From Microbacterium profundi (GTDB lineage Bacteria; Actinomycetota; Actinomycetes; Actinomycetales; Microbacteriaceae), in NCBI RefSeq assembly GCF_000763375.1, contig NZ_JPSY01000001.1:1116001-1180000 (forward strand): 64,000 bases of DNA, read 5' to 3'. Shown here one piece after another: positions 15,975 through 23,359 of the stretch. Under the pieces are notes generated by a model. The model had not been told where the DNA came from. It did no database searches and was given only the letters and a program-made list of their open reading frames with translations. How positions within the stretch are numbered: the stretch's first letter is position 1; each line of letters opens with the position of its first letter. A program made the position numbers and the translations under genes.

Positions 15975-17636
15975 ATGACAGAGCTTGAGCAGTTCGCCGC
16001 CCCCGGAGCAGAGTGGTGGCGCAGCGCCGTCATCTACCAGATCTACCCGCGCTCGTTCGCGGATGCATCCGGTGACGGCATCGGAGACCTTCCCGGCATC
16101 ACGGGCCGCCTCGATTCGCTGAAGGAACTCGGCGTCGACGCGATCTGGCTGAGCCCGTTCATGACGAGCCCGCAGAAGGATGCCGGCTACGACGTCGCCG
16201 ACTACCGCGATGTCGATCCGATCTTCGGGACCCTCGCCGACTTCGACGAGATGATCGCGCAGGCGCACGCCCGCGGCATCCGCCTGATCGTCGACCTCGT
16301 GCCGAACCACTCCTCCGACCAGCACGTCTGGTTCCAGCAGGCTCTCAAGGCCGGCCCCGGCAGCCCCGAGCGCGCCCGCTACGTGTTCCGCGACGGCAAG
16401 GGTGAGAACGGCGAGCTGCCCCCGAACAACTGGGAGAGCGTCTTCGGCGGCGGCATGTGGGAGCGGGTCACCGAAGCCGACGGCGCCCCCGGCCAGTGGT
16501 ACCTGCACATCTTCGATGCGAGCCAGCCCGACTTCGACTGGACGAACGAGGAGGTCAAGGAGGAGTTCCGCTCGATCCTGCGCTTCTGGCTCGACCGCGG
16601 CGTCGACGGCTTCCGCGTCGATGTCGCCCACGGCATGGTCAAGGAAGCCGGTCTCCCCGACTACGCCCCGGTGGCGGACGCCGACTCGATGGGCGGCGGC
16701 GAAGCCAGCGTGCCCTATTGGGGTCAGGACGGCGTGCACGACATATACCGCGACTGGCATAAGGTGCTCGCCGAATACGACGGCGACCGCGCCCTCTGCG
16801 GCGAGGCCTGGCTGCCGACGCTCAAGCAGACCGCTCTCTGGGTGCGTCCGGACGAGATGCATCAGACGTTCAACTTCCCGTACATGATGACCGCGTGGGA
16901 TGCCGAGCTGATCGGCGACGTCATCCGCGAATCACTCGACGAGTTCGGCAAGGTCGGCGCCCCGAGCACCTGGGTGCTCTCGAACCACGATGTCGTCCGG
17001 CACGCGTCGCGCCTGGCGCTCACGGCCGACAACCCGCAGGGCGAGGGCATCGGACCCGAGTCGGCCGGCAAGCCCGACCCGGTCGTCGGCCTCTCGCGCG
17101 CACGCGCCGCGACGACCGTGATGCTCGCGCTTCCCGGCTCGTCGTACCTCTACCAGGGTGAGGAACTCGGCCTGCCCGAAGCGATGGAGATCCCCGACGA
17201 GTTCCGTCAGGACCCGACCTGGTACCGCACGAACGGCAAGCGGTACGGGCGCGACGGATGCCGCGTGCCGATCCCGTGGGAGGCGGCGGCGCCGGCCTTC
17301 GGCTTCAACACGACCGGTGATGCGTGGCTGCCGCAGCCGGCGGAATGGGCGTCGTTCGCCCGCGATGCCGAAGAGGCTGACGGCACGTCGACCCTCAACC
17401 TCTACAAGCAGCTGCTGCAGTTGCGCCGCGAGCGTGCGCTCGGTGTGGGTTCGCTCGTCTGGGAGGACCTCGCCTCGTCCGCAGTCGCGTTCCACCGCGG
17501 CGACCTGCACGTCGCGGTGAACATCGGAACGGAGCCGCTGGAGCTCGGTGACGACGTCACCTTCGTCGTGCAGAGCCAGCCGTTCGACGGCACCGCCCTG
17601 CCGGTCGACCACGCCGCCTGGTACACGAAGGCCTGA
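15975..17636 (+). CDS. GH13 alpha-glucosidase
   Basis: This 553-residue cytoplasmic enzyme belongs to the GH13 oligo-1,6-/alpha-glucosidase group. It begins WWRSAVIYQIYPRSFADASGDGIGDL. Its conserved regions are DLVPNH, GFRVDVAHG (nucleophile D216), GEAW (acid/base E277) and SNHDV (D339). The QPDFDWTNEEV segment fits small-substrate glucosidases rather than amylases. It should split maltose, isomaltose or related alpha-glucosides. It is followed after 9 bp by a LacI-family gene, and an operator overlaps its promoter. No transporter is adjacent, so its sugar enters by a system encoded elsewhere. Confidence 0.9.
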   Translation: MTELEQFAAPGAEWWRSAVIYQIYPRSFADASGDGIGDLPGITGRLDSLKELGVDAIWLSPFMTSPQKDAGYDVADYRDVDPIFGTLADFDEMIAQAHARGIRLIVDLVPNHSSDQHVWFQQALKAGPGSPERARYVFRDGKGENGELPPNNWESVFGGGMWERVTEADGAPGQWYLHIFDASQPDFDWTNEEVKEEFRSILRFWLDRGVDGFRVDVAHGMVKEAGLPDYAPVADADSMGGGEASVPYWGQDGVHDIYRDWHKVLAEYDGDRALCGEAWLPTLKQTALWVRPDEMHQTFNFPYMMTAWDAELIGDVIRESLDEFGKVGAPSTWVLSNHDVVRHASRLALTADNPQGEGIGPESAGKPDPVVGLSRARAATTVMLALPGSSYLYQGEELGLPEAMEIPDEFRQDPTWYRTNGKRYGRDGCRVPIPWEAAAPAFGFNTTGDAWLPQPAEWASFARDAEEADGTSTLNLYKQLLQLRRERALGVGSLVWEDLASSAVAFHRGDLHVAVNIGTEPLELGDDVTFVVQSQPFDGTALPVDHAAWYTKA

Positions 17637-17645
17637 TCGCATTCC

Positions 17646-18695
17646 ATGGTGAGCATCGATGAGGTCGCGCGACTGGCCGGCGTCTCCACGGCGACGGTCT
17701 CGCGCGCCCTCAGCGGTCGCGGTCACGTCTCCGCGGCGTCGCGCGACCGCGTGCGCGCCGCGGCGCAGACCCTCGGCTACGTGGTGTCGTCGCGCGCCTC
17801 ATCGCTCGCCTCCGGCCGCACCAGGAACATCGGCGTGGTGGTGCCCTACCTCGATCGCTGGTTCTTCAGCACGGTACTGTCGGGCGTCTCCAGCGCATTG
17901 ATGCGCGCCGGCTACGACATCACCCTGTACAACATCACGGCCGACGAGGACGTGCGTCGCAACGTCTTCGATACGGCACTGCGGCGTCAACGGGTGGATG
18001 CCGTGATCGCGGTGTCCATCGAACTCGACGACGACGAGACGACCCGTCTGCTCGAACTCGGACTCCCTGTGATCGCGATCGGCGGGCCGAACCCGAAACT
18101 CGACACACTGACGGTCGATGACGGCGCGCTCGCGCAGCTGGCGACCGAGCACCTGCTGGGGCTGGGCCACACGGCGATCGCACACATCGGTGCGAATCCC
18201 GAGTTCGACATCGACTTCCACATCCCGTCCCAGCGCCGGCTCGGCTTCGAGAAGGCGCTGGCGGATGCCGGGATAATGCTGAACCCCGCGTTCCTCGAAC
18301 CGGCCGACTTCACCGTCGACGGCGGGTACCGTGCCGCCAAGCAGTTGCTCGGCAGGCCAGGACCACGACCGACCGCCGTGTTCGCGGCATCCGACGAGAT
18401 GGCGATCGGTGCGATCCTCGCGGCGCGCGATCTCGGCTTCCGCGTGCCGGAGGACCTCTCGGTCGTCGGCATCGACGGTCACGAACTCGGCGAGTTCTTC
18501 CAGCTCACGACGGTCGACCAGTTCCCACTCGGTCAGGGAGAGCGGGCGGCCGCAGCCGTGCTGGCGAAGCTCGAGGACGCCCCGCTCGTCCCCGCCCCCG
18601 GCGCCTTGCCGTACGAGCTCATCGTGCGAGCAACGACGGCGAGAGCGCGGGGATTCAGTGAGGATCCCGTTCTCGACGTCGGCGAACCGGCGTGA
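17646..18695 (+). CDS. LacI-family regulator, probable repressor of the GH13 gene
   Basis: The protein has 349 residues. The helix-turn-helix VSIDEVARLAGVSTATVSRALSG and hinge YVVSSRASSLAS are followed by a sugar-binding-protein-like domain (IGVVVPYLDRWFF..., SVVGIDGHELGEFFQLTTVDQFP). It lies 9 bp behind the alpha-glucosidase and is probably cotranscribed with it, so repression would include itself. The palindrome at 15947-15962 is the obvious target. The inducer is probably an alpha-glucoside, by context only. Confidence 0.87.
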   Translation: MVSIDEVARLAGVSTATVSRALSGRGHVSAASRDRVRAAAQTLGYVVSSRASSLASGRTRNIGVVVPYLDRWFFSTVLSGVSSALMRAGYDITLYNITADEDVRRNVFDTALRRQRVDAVIAVSIELDDDETTRLLELGLPVIAIGGPNPKLDTLTVDDGALAQLATEHLLGLGHTAIAHIGANPEFDIDFHIPSQRRLGFEKALADAGIMLNPAFLEPADFTVDGGYRAAKQLLGRPGPRPTAVFAASDEMAIGAILAARDLGFRVPEDLSVVGIDGHELGEFFQLTTVDQFPLGQGERAAAAVLAKLEDAPLVPAPGALPYELIVRATTARARGFSEDPVLDVGEPA

Positions 18696-18775
18696 AGATC
18701 TCGTCAGGATCCTGTTGCGGATGACCACCGTCGCGGAGCGATCCGCTCAACGTCGCTGAGCGAGGTCATCGCGAC

Positions 18776-18781
18776 TAGACT
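18776..18781 (+). promoter_or_regulatory. Candidate -10 element for nhaA
   Basis: TAGACT about 52 bp before the nhaA start. Transcription from near 18788 would place the hairpin at 18806-18831 in the leader. Confidence 0.35.
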
Positions 18782-18805
18782 TGCATCTCGGAGTGTCGGG
18801 AAGCC

Positions 18806-18831
18806 TGGTCGACGTCATCGTTCGTCGACCA
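18806..18831 (+). promoter_or_regulatory. Perfect 9-bp hairpin abutting the nhaA start codon
   Basis: TGGTCGACG (18806-18814) pairs perfectly with CGTCGACCA (18823-18831) around an 8-nt loop; the stem ends 2 nt before the ATG at 18834. In RNA it could hide the ribosome landing site; as DNA it could bind a dimeric regulator. Confidence 0.55.
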
Positions 18832-18833
18832 GA

Positions 18834-20147
18834 ATGGCACTCATGTCGCCCACTCCCCCGCGCTTCGCCCGTGTGCGAAGCATCTTCCCCTCGGCATCCC
18901 GAGAGGAATCGATCCGCGTCACCGAGATCCTGCGCAAGGAGACGGTCGGCGGCATCCTGCTGGTCGTCTTCGCGGCCATCGCGCTGATCTGGGCCAACTC
19001 GCCCTGGGCAGACTCGTACTTCGCGATCCGTGATTTCGAGATCGGCTACGAACCGTGGCAGCTGCGGCTCTCGCTGGGCGCGTGGGCCGCGGACGGCCTG
19101 CTCGCGGTCTTCTTCTTCCTCGTCGGACTCGAGCTCAAGCGCGAGTTCGTGGCCGGCGACCTGCGAAAGCCCAGCACCGCCATCGTGCCGGTGGTGGCCG
19201 CCGTGGGCGGCGTCGCCGTCCCCGCGCTCCTGTACGTCGCCGTGGTGGGCACGACGACGAGCGAAGCACGCGGATGGGCCATCCCGACGGCGACCGACAT
19301 CGCATTCGCCGTCGCCGTCCTCGCGCTCATCGGATCGCACCTGCCCAGCGCGCTGCGCATCTTCCTGCTCACGCTCGCCGTCGTCGACGACCTCATCGCG
19401 ATCGGGATCATCGCGATCTTCTACACGGAGTCGATCGAGCTCATACCGTTGCTGCTCGCGCTGGTCGCGATCGCGGTTTACGGCGCGATCGCACAGCGCT
19501 TCCGACAGCTGTTCGATGTTCGTCCTGGGGCCGCGTGGCTGATCCTGCTGCCGATCGGATTCACCGCCTGGGCCCTGATGCATGCGTCGGGGATCCACGC
19601 CACGATCGCCGGCGTGCTGCTCGGATTCACGATCCCCGTGCTGCACAAGAAGGCGGATCGGTCGGAGGATGCCGGACCGGGCCTCGCCGAACTCTTCGAA
19701 CACCGATTCCGCCCGCTGTCCGCGGGATTCGCCGTCCCGGTGTTCGCGTTCTTCTCCGCCGGCGTGGCGATCGGCGGTCCCGAGGGCTTCGTCTCCGCGC
19801 TCACGGATCCGGTACTGATCGGGATCGTCCTCGGTCTCGTGATCGGCAAACCCCTCGGCATCACGGCAGCCACCTGGCTCATCACCAGGATCCGCCGCAT
19901 CAACCTCGATCCGTCCCTGAAGTGGATCGACATCGCCGGCGTCGGAGTGCTCGCCGGGATCGGGTTCACCGTCTCACTGCTCGTCGCCGAACTGAGCTTC
20001 GCCGCCGGCAGCCCGCACTACGATCACGGCAAGGTGGCGATCCTGACCGCCTCCGCCCTGGCCGCGGTGCTCGCGGCGGTCGTGCTCGGGGTGCGCAATC
20101 GGCGCTACCGGAAGGCCGAAGAGTGCGAGTCGGACCGTCAGCCATGA
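18834..20147 (+). CDS. nhaA: Na+/H+ antiporter NhaA
   Basis: This 437-residue protein has about 12 membrane segments and clear NhaA blocks: [48 protein letters not shown] (with the conserved TATDIAF unwound-helix motif), [12 protein letters not shown] (the paired Asp used for ion exchange) and [10 protein letters not shown]. It exchanges Na+ (or Li+) for protons across the cell membrane in pH and salt homeostasis. ATG at 18834 and 18843 are both possible ([10 protein letters not shown]); neither has a clear SD. A perfect hairpin lies directly before the start. Confidence 0.93.
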   Translation: MALMSPTPPRFARVRSIFPSASREESIRVTEILRKETVGGILLVVFAAIALIWANSPWADSYFAIRDFEIGYEPWQLRLSLGAWAADGLLAVFFFLVGLELKREFVAGDLRKPSTAIVPVVAAVGGVAVPALLYVAVVGTTTSEARGWAIPTATDIAFAVAVLALIGSHLPSALRIFLLTLAVVDDLIAIGIIAIFYTESIELIPLLLALVAIAVYGAIAQRFRQLFDVRPGAAWLILLPIGFTAWALMHASGIHATIAGVLLGFTIPVLHKKADRSEDAGPGLAELFEHRFRPLSAGFAVPVFAFFSAGVAIGGPEGFVSALTDPVLIGIVLGLVIGKPLGITAATWLITRIRRINLDPSLKWIDIAGVGVLAGIGFTVSLLVAELSFAAGSPHYDHGKVAILTASALAAVLAAVVLGVRNRRYRKAEECESDRQP

Positions 20148-20230
20148 CCCACGCGACCACACCACGGGCAACGCCGTGCGGATCCCGGAAGAGATCGACT
20201 CCGCCTGAATCAGCGTCCAGCGCCTTCTGA

Positions 20231-21724
20231 TCACGCCGGCGGGAAGCCGCCGCTCAGCCTGCCGTGGAACAATCCGCTGGCCTCGTTCAGCCCGAACAGT
20301 TGCACGCTCTTGCCATGCTGGGCGTACTTCGTCTCGATGGCATCGAGCGCGGCGACGGTCGAGGCGTCCCACACGTGCGAGCGCGACATGTCGATGATGA
20401 CGCGGTCGGGATCCGCCGCGTACTCGAACTGCGTCGTGAGGTCGTTGCTGCTGGCGAAGAACAGTTCGCCGTCGACGACGTAGTGCGCGATGTCATCCGA
20501 TACGGTGCGGGTGACGGTGACGAAGTGCGCGACGCGCCTGACGAACAGGACGGATGCCACGATCACGCCGGCCACGACGCCGATGGCGAGGTTGTACGTG
20601 ATGACGACCGCCAGCACGGTCACGAGCATGACGAAGGTCTCGCTCTTCGGCATCCGTTTCAAAGTCGACGGACGGATGCTGTGCCAGTCGAACGCCCCGA
20701 TCGCGATCATGATCATCACCGCGACGAGCGCGGCCATCGGGATCGTCGCCACGAAGTCGCCGAACACGACGACCAGCAGGAAGAGGAAGACACCGGCGAA
20801 GAACGTCGAGATGCGGGTGCGGGCCCCGGATTTCACGTTGATCATCGTCTGGCCGATCACCGCGCAGCCGCCCATGCCGCCGAAGATGCCGGAGAGCACG
20901 TTCGCGACGCCCTGCGCCCAGGCCTCACGCGTCTTGCGGGAGTGCGTGTCGGTGATCTCGTCGACGAGTTTCGCGGTCATCAGCGATTCGAGGAGCCCGA
21001 CGACGGCGACGCCGAGGGCGAACGGAGCGATGATCGTGAAGGTCTCCCAGGTGAGCGGCACGTTCGGGATGAACAGCTCGGGAAGGCTGCGCGGCAGCTC
21101 GCCCTGATCGCCGACGGTCGGCACGTTGATCGCGAACACGATGACCACGGCGGTGACGATGACCACCGAGACCAGCGGCGCAGGAATGATCTTGGTGATC
21201 TTCGGCATGAAGATCATGACGAGGATGCCGAGCGCCACGAGCGGATACACCAGCCATGGCACGTTCAGCAGGTGCGGTACCTGCGAGCTGAAGACGAAGA
21301 TGGCGAGCGCGTTGACGAACCCCGTCATGACGCTGCGGGGGATGAAGCGCATCAGCTTCGCGACGCCGAGCACCGCGAGCAGCACCTGGAAGACGCCGGC
21401 GAGCAGCACGGTGGCGATGAAGTAGTCGATGCCGTACAGGGGCGCGACCGGCGCGATGACGAGGGCGACGGCGCCGGTGGCAGCGGTGATCATCGCCGGT
21501 CGCCCACCGAGGAACGAGATCGCCACCGCCATGATGAACGACGAGAACAGCCCGACCTTCGGGTCGACCCCGGCGATCACCGAGAAGGCGATGGCCTCCG
21601 GGATCAGCGCGAGGCCGACGACGAGGCCGGCGAGCACCTCACGGGTGAGTATGCGCGGCGACTTCAGTGCAGTGAGCACTGATGGGTTCGCACGGTAGCG
21701 GGTGCGTTCGTCGGCTGTGGTCAC
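20231..21724 (-). CDS. SulP-family anion transporter with C-terminal STAS domain
   Basis: This 497-residue protein has ten or more membrane segments with SulP features (LAGLVVGLALIPEAIAFSVIAGVDPKVGLFSS; GGMGGCAVIGQTMINVKSGARTRIS). A STAS domain follows at about residues 410-490 (VIIDMSRSHVWDASTVAALDAIETKY). SulP proteins move sulfate, bicarbonate or dicarboxylates. The GTG at 21724 is preferred: TAGGGT lies 8 nt upstream, and the extra residues of a longer frame are not SulP-like. It is convergent to nhaA. Confidence 0.88.
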   Translation of the reverse strand: MTTADERTRYRANPSVLTALKSPRILTREVLAGLVVGLALIPEAIAFSVIAGVDPKVGLFSSFIMAVAISFLGGRPAMITAATGAVALVIAPVAPLYGIDYFIATVLLAGVFQVLLAVLGVAKLMRFIPRSVMTGFVNALAIFVFSSQVPHLLNVPWLVYPLVALGILVMIFMPKITKIIPAPLVSVVIVTAVVIVFAINVPTVGDQGELPRSLPELFIPNVPLTWETFTIIAPFALGVAVVGLLESLMTAKLVDEITDTHSRKTREAWAQGVANVLSGIFGGMGGCAVIGQTMINVKSGARTRISTFFAGVFLFLLVVVFGDFVATIPMAALVAVMIMIAIGAFDWHSIRPSTLKRMPKSETFVMLVTVLAVVITYNLAIGVVAGVIVASVLFVRRVAHFVTVTRTVSDDIAHYVVDGELFFASSNDLTTQFEYAADPDRVIIDMSRSHVWDASTVAALDAIETKYAQHGKSVQLFGLNEASGLFHGRLSGGFPPA

Positions 21725-21768
21725 GAGAGTCAACCCTATTCCTGACGAGAGCAGCCTCGAACACGTGA

Positions 21769-21978
21769 GCCGTCGACATCCTGGCCGATCGGCCGATGTC
21801 TCAGGCGGGAGTCGCACTGTTGAGCTCCGGCCTCACGAACGACGAGATCGGCGAGAGGCTGTTCGTGTCGCTGGGCACGGTGAAGGCCCACATCGGCGCG
21901 ATCCTGACGAAGCTGGGCGTGCGCAATCGTGTGGAGGCGGCGATGTGGGCCTACGACACCGGAAGGGCTCGGGAATGA
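21769..21978 (+). pseudogene. LuxR-type HTH fragment (end of a NarL/FixJ response regulator)
   Basis: The frame encodes a nearly complete LuxR DNA-binding module (LLSSGLTNDEIGERLFVSLGTVKAHIGAILTKLGVRNRVEAAMWAYDTGRA) and then stops. No receiver domain precedes it: a TGA at 21766-21768 closes the frame. The start of the HTH (the usual LTxRE segment) is eroded to DILADRPMSQAG. An ATG at 21796 could still yield a 60-residue peptide, but no SD is seen. It is most likely the remnant of a deleted regulator; a stand-alone HTH peptide is the alternative. Confidence 0.65.
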
Positions 21979-21997
21979 ATGCGGTGATGTGCTTGTG

Positions 21998-23251
21998 TCA
22001 TGGAGCGAGCGCGGTGATCGGCGTCACGTGGACGCCGTCCGCCCGTCGCCCCGCTGAGCCCGTCGCGGTGATGATGATGAGCGCGGATGGAACGCCCTGC
22101 CTCGCCGTATCCACGCGTTCTGCGAACGCGAGCAGGCCGGATGCTGCGGAATCCACCTGCGCCTGACCGAGTTTGATCTCGACGCCAGCCCATCGCCCGT
22201 CAGCGAGCGTGATGACTGCGTCGACTTCGTTGCCCGACTCGTCACGCCAGGTATCGACCCGGCCCCCCAGTGCTTGCGAATAGATGCGCAAGTCCCGGAC
22301 CACCAACGCTTCGAAGTGGAATCCGGCCGCCTCGAGATCCCGCAGCAGGTCTTCACTGCCGACGTGCAGAGCCGCCGTGCCGACCGAAGGATCGACGAAG
22401 TAGCGCGTAGGCGCGGTGCGCAGCCGTGCACGTGAACGCATGTGGGGCTGCCATGCGTCCGAGTCATCGCGGAGGTGCAGCCGATCCAGGGCGTCGAGGT
22501 GGCTGTAGGCGGTGGTCGGGGAGATGGGGCCTCGGTCACCGCCGACATCCGCGGCGATGGCTCGGGTGGCGGGGCTGTGCGCGACGAATCTCGCCAGGGA
22601 CGCAAGGACGCGCTTCAGAGTGCGTGGATCCCGTCGCCCTACGAACGACGGCACATCGACTTCCACGATCTGGCGCAGATAGTCATCCATCCATACCCTG
22701 GCTTCGCGCTCCTCCGCACCGAGCAGATCCGGCCATCCTCCGATGACGATTCTGCTCATGAGGTCGGGCACGGACGCACGCGTCCCTACCCCCGGCTGCG
22801 AGGTCCCATCGAACAATGCGGCCAGCGATACCTCGCCCGTGGAATGCCCCGACTCGAACAGACTCATCGGTCGCATCCGCAGCAATCCGATCCGCCCTGC
22901 CCCTGAGTGTCGTTTCGCATCATCCCGCGGCGTCGCCGAACCGGTCAGTAAGTACATCCCACGTCCGCGATCTGAGTCGTCGATCGCGCGGCGTACTTGA
23001 TTCCACAGATCGGGTGCGACCTGCCACTCATCGAAGAGAATCGGCGTCGGCCTTTCGAAGAGGAAGCTCGGATTGAGCTCGATCGAGGCGCGCGCTGTCG
23101 CATCTCGATCCATATCGAACACCGTCTCGGCCCTTTGCGACGCGGTCGCGGTCTTTCCGCACGCCTTCGGACCTTCGATCAGTACGCCGCCGACAGAACG
23201 CATCTTCGCCTCGAGTTCGCCGTCGGCTACGCGGGGCAGATAGGTGACCAT
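21998..23251 (-). CDS. AAA-type ATPase with DUF4143 / nuclease-like C-terminal domain
   Basis: The protein has 417 residues. The N-terminal ATPase carries a P-loop (IEGPKACGKTATA, near residue 27) and a Walker B-like ILFDEWQVAP; the middle contains DDYLRQIVEVDVPSF. The C-terminal half matches DUF4143 proteins and ends with NEVDAVITLADGRWAGVEIKLG, which resembles a PD-(D/E)XK nuclease core. Such ATPases are common in accessory gene pools and their biological role is not settled. ATG at 23251. Two 14-bp operator-like repeats sit immediately upstream. Flanked by a LuxR relic and a convergent GH3 gene, it looks like part of a variable segment. Confidence 0.82.
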   Translation of the reverse strand: MVTYLPRVADGELEAKMRSVGGVLIEGPKACGKTATASQRAETVFDMDRDATARASIELNPSFLFERPTPILFDEWQVAPDLWNQVRRAIDDSDRGRGMYLLTGSATPRDDAKRHSGAGRIGLLRMRPMSLFESGHSTGEVSLAALFDGTSQPGVGTRASVPDLMSRIVIGGWPDLLGAEEREARVWMDDYLRQIVEVDVPSFVGRRDPRTLKRVLASLARFVAHSPATRAIAADVGGDRGPISPTTAYSHLDALDRLHLRDDSDAWQPHMRSRARLRTAPTRYFVDPSVGTAALHVGSEDLLRDLEAAGFHFEALVVRDLRIYSQALGGRVDTWRDESGNEVDAVITLADGRWAGVEIKLGQAQVDSAASGLLAFAERVDTARQGVPSALIIITATGSAGRRADGVHVTPITALAP

Positions 23252-23255
23252 GGTG

Positions 23256-23292
23256 AAACTGTACACTTTGCGACAAAGAAACTGTACACTTT
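23256..23292. promoter_or_regulatory. Two direct operator-like repeats before the DUF4143 ATPase gene
   Basis: AAACTGTACACTTT occurs at 23256-23269 and again at 23279-23292, 23 bp apart. Each copy is itself a near palindrome around TGTACA (6 of 7 base pairs). The first copy begins 5 bp upstream of the ATG (minus strand), so a bound protein would block the promoter or start. Confidence 0.7.
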
Positions 23293-23359
23293 ACGAAACT
23301 TAGTCTGAACAGATTGCGGAGAAGATGACGGGGGAACACTCATCCCTGTCGAGATACCG

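Noticed and set aside
18782..18833. Known Li+/Na+ riboswitch (nhaA motifs) before nhaA
   Set aside because: The leader is only about 50 nt with one simple stem, too small for those motifs.
20148..20230. Small gene in the gap between nhaA and the SulP gene
   Set aside because: An ATG frame exists at 20144, but it overlaps the nhaA end, has no SD and is short with no protein-like features.
20264..21682. Long plus-strand open frames opposite real genes (also 23783-25288, 26377-28287, 29630-31348, 44681-46153)
   Set aside because: They are rich in Arg, Asp, His and Glu, have no recognisable domains and lie exactly antisense to well-supported genes; this is a known effect of high GC content.
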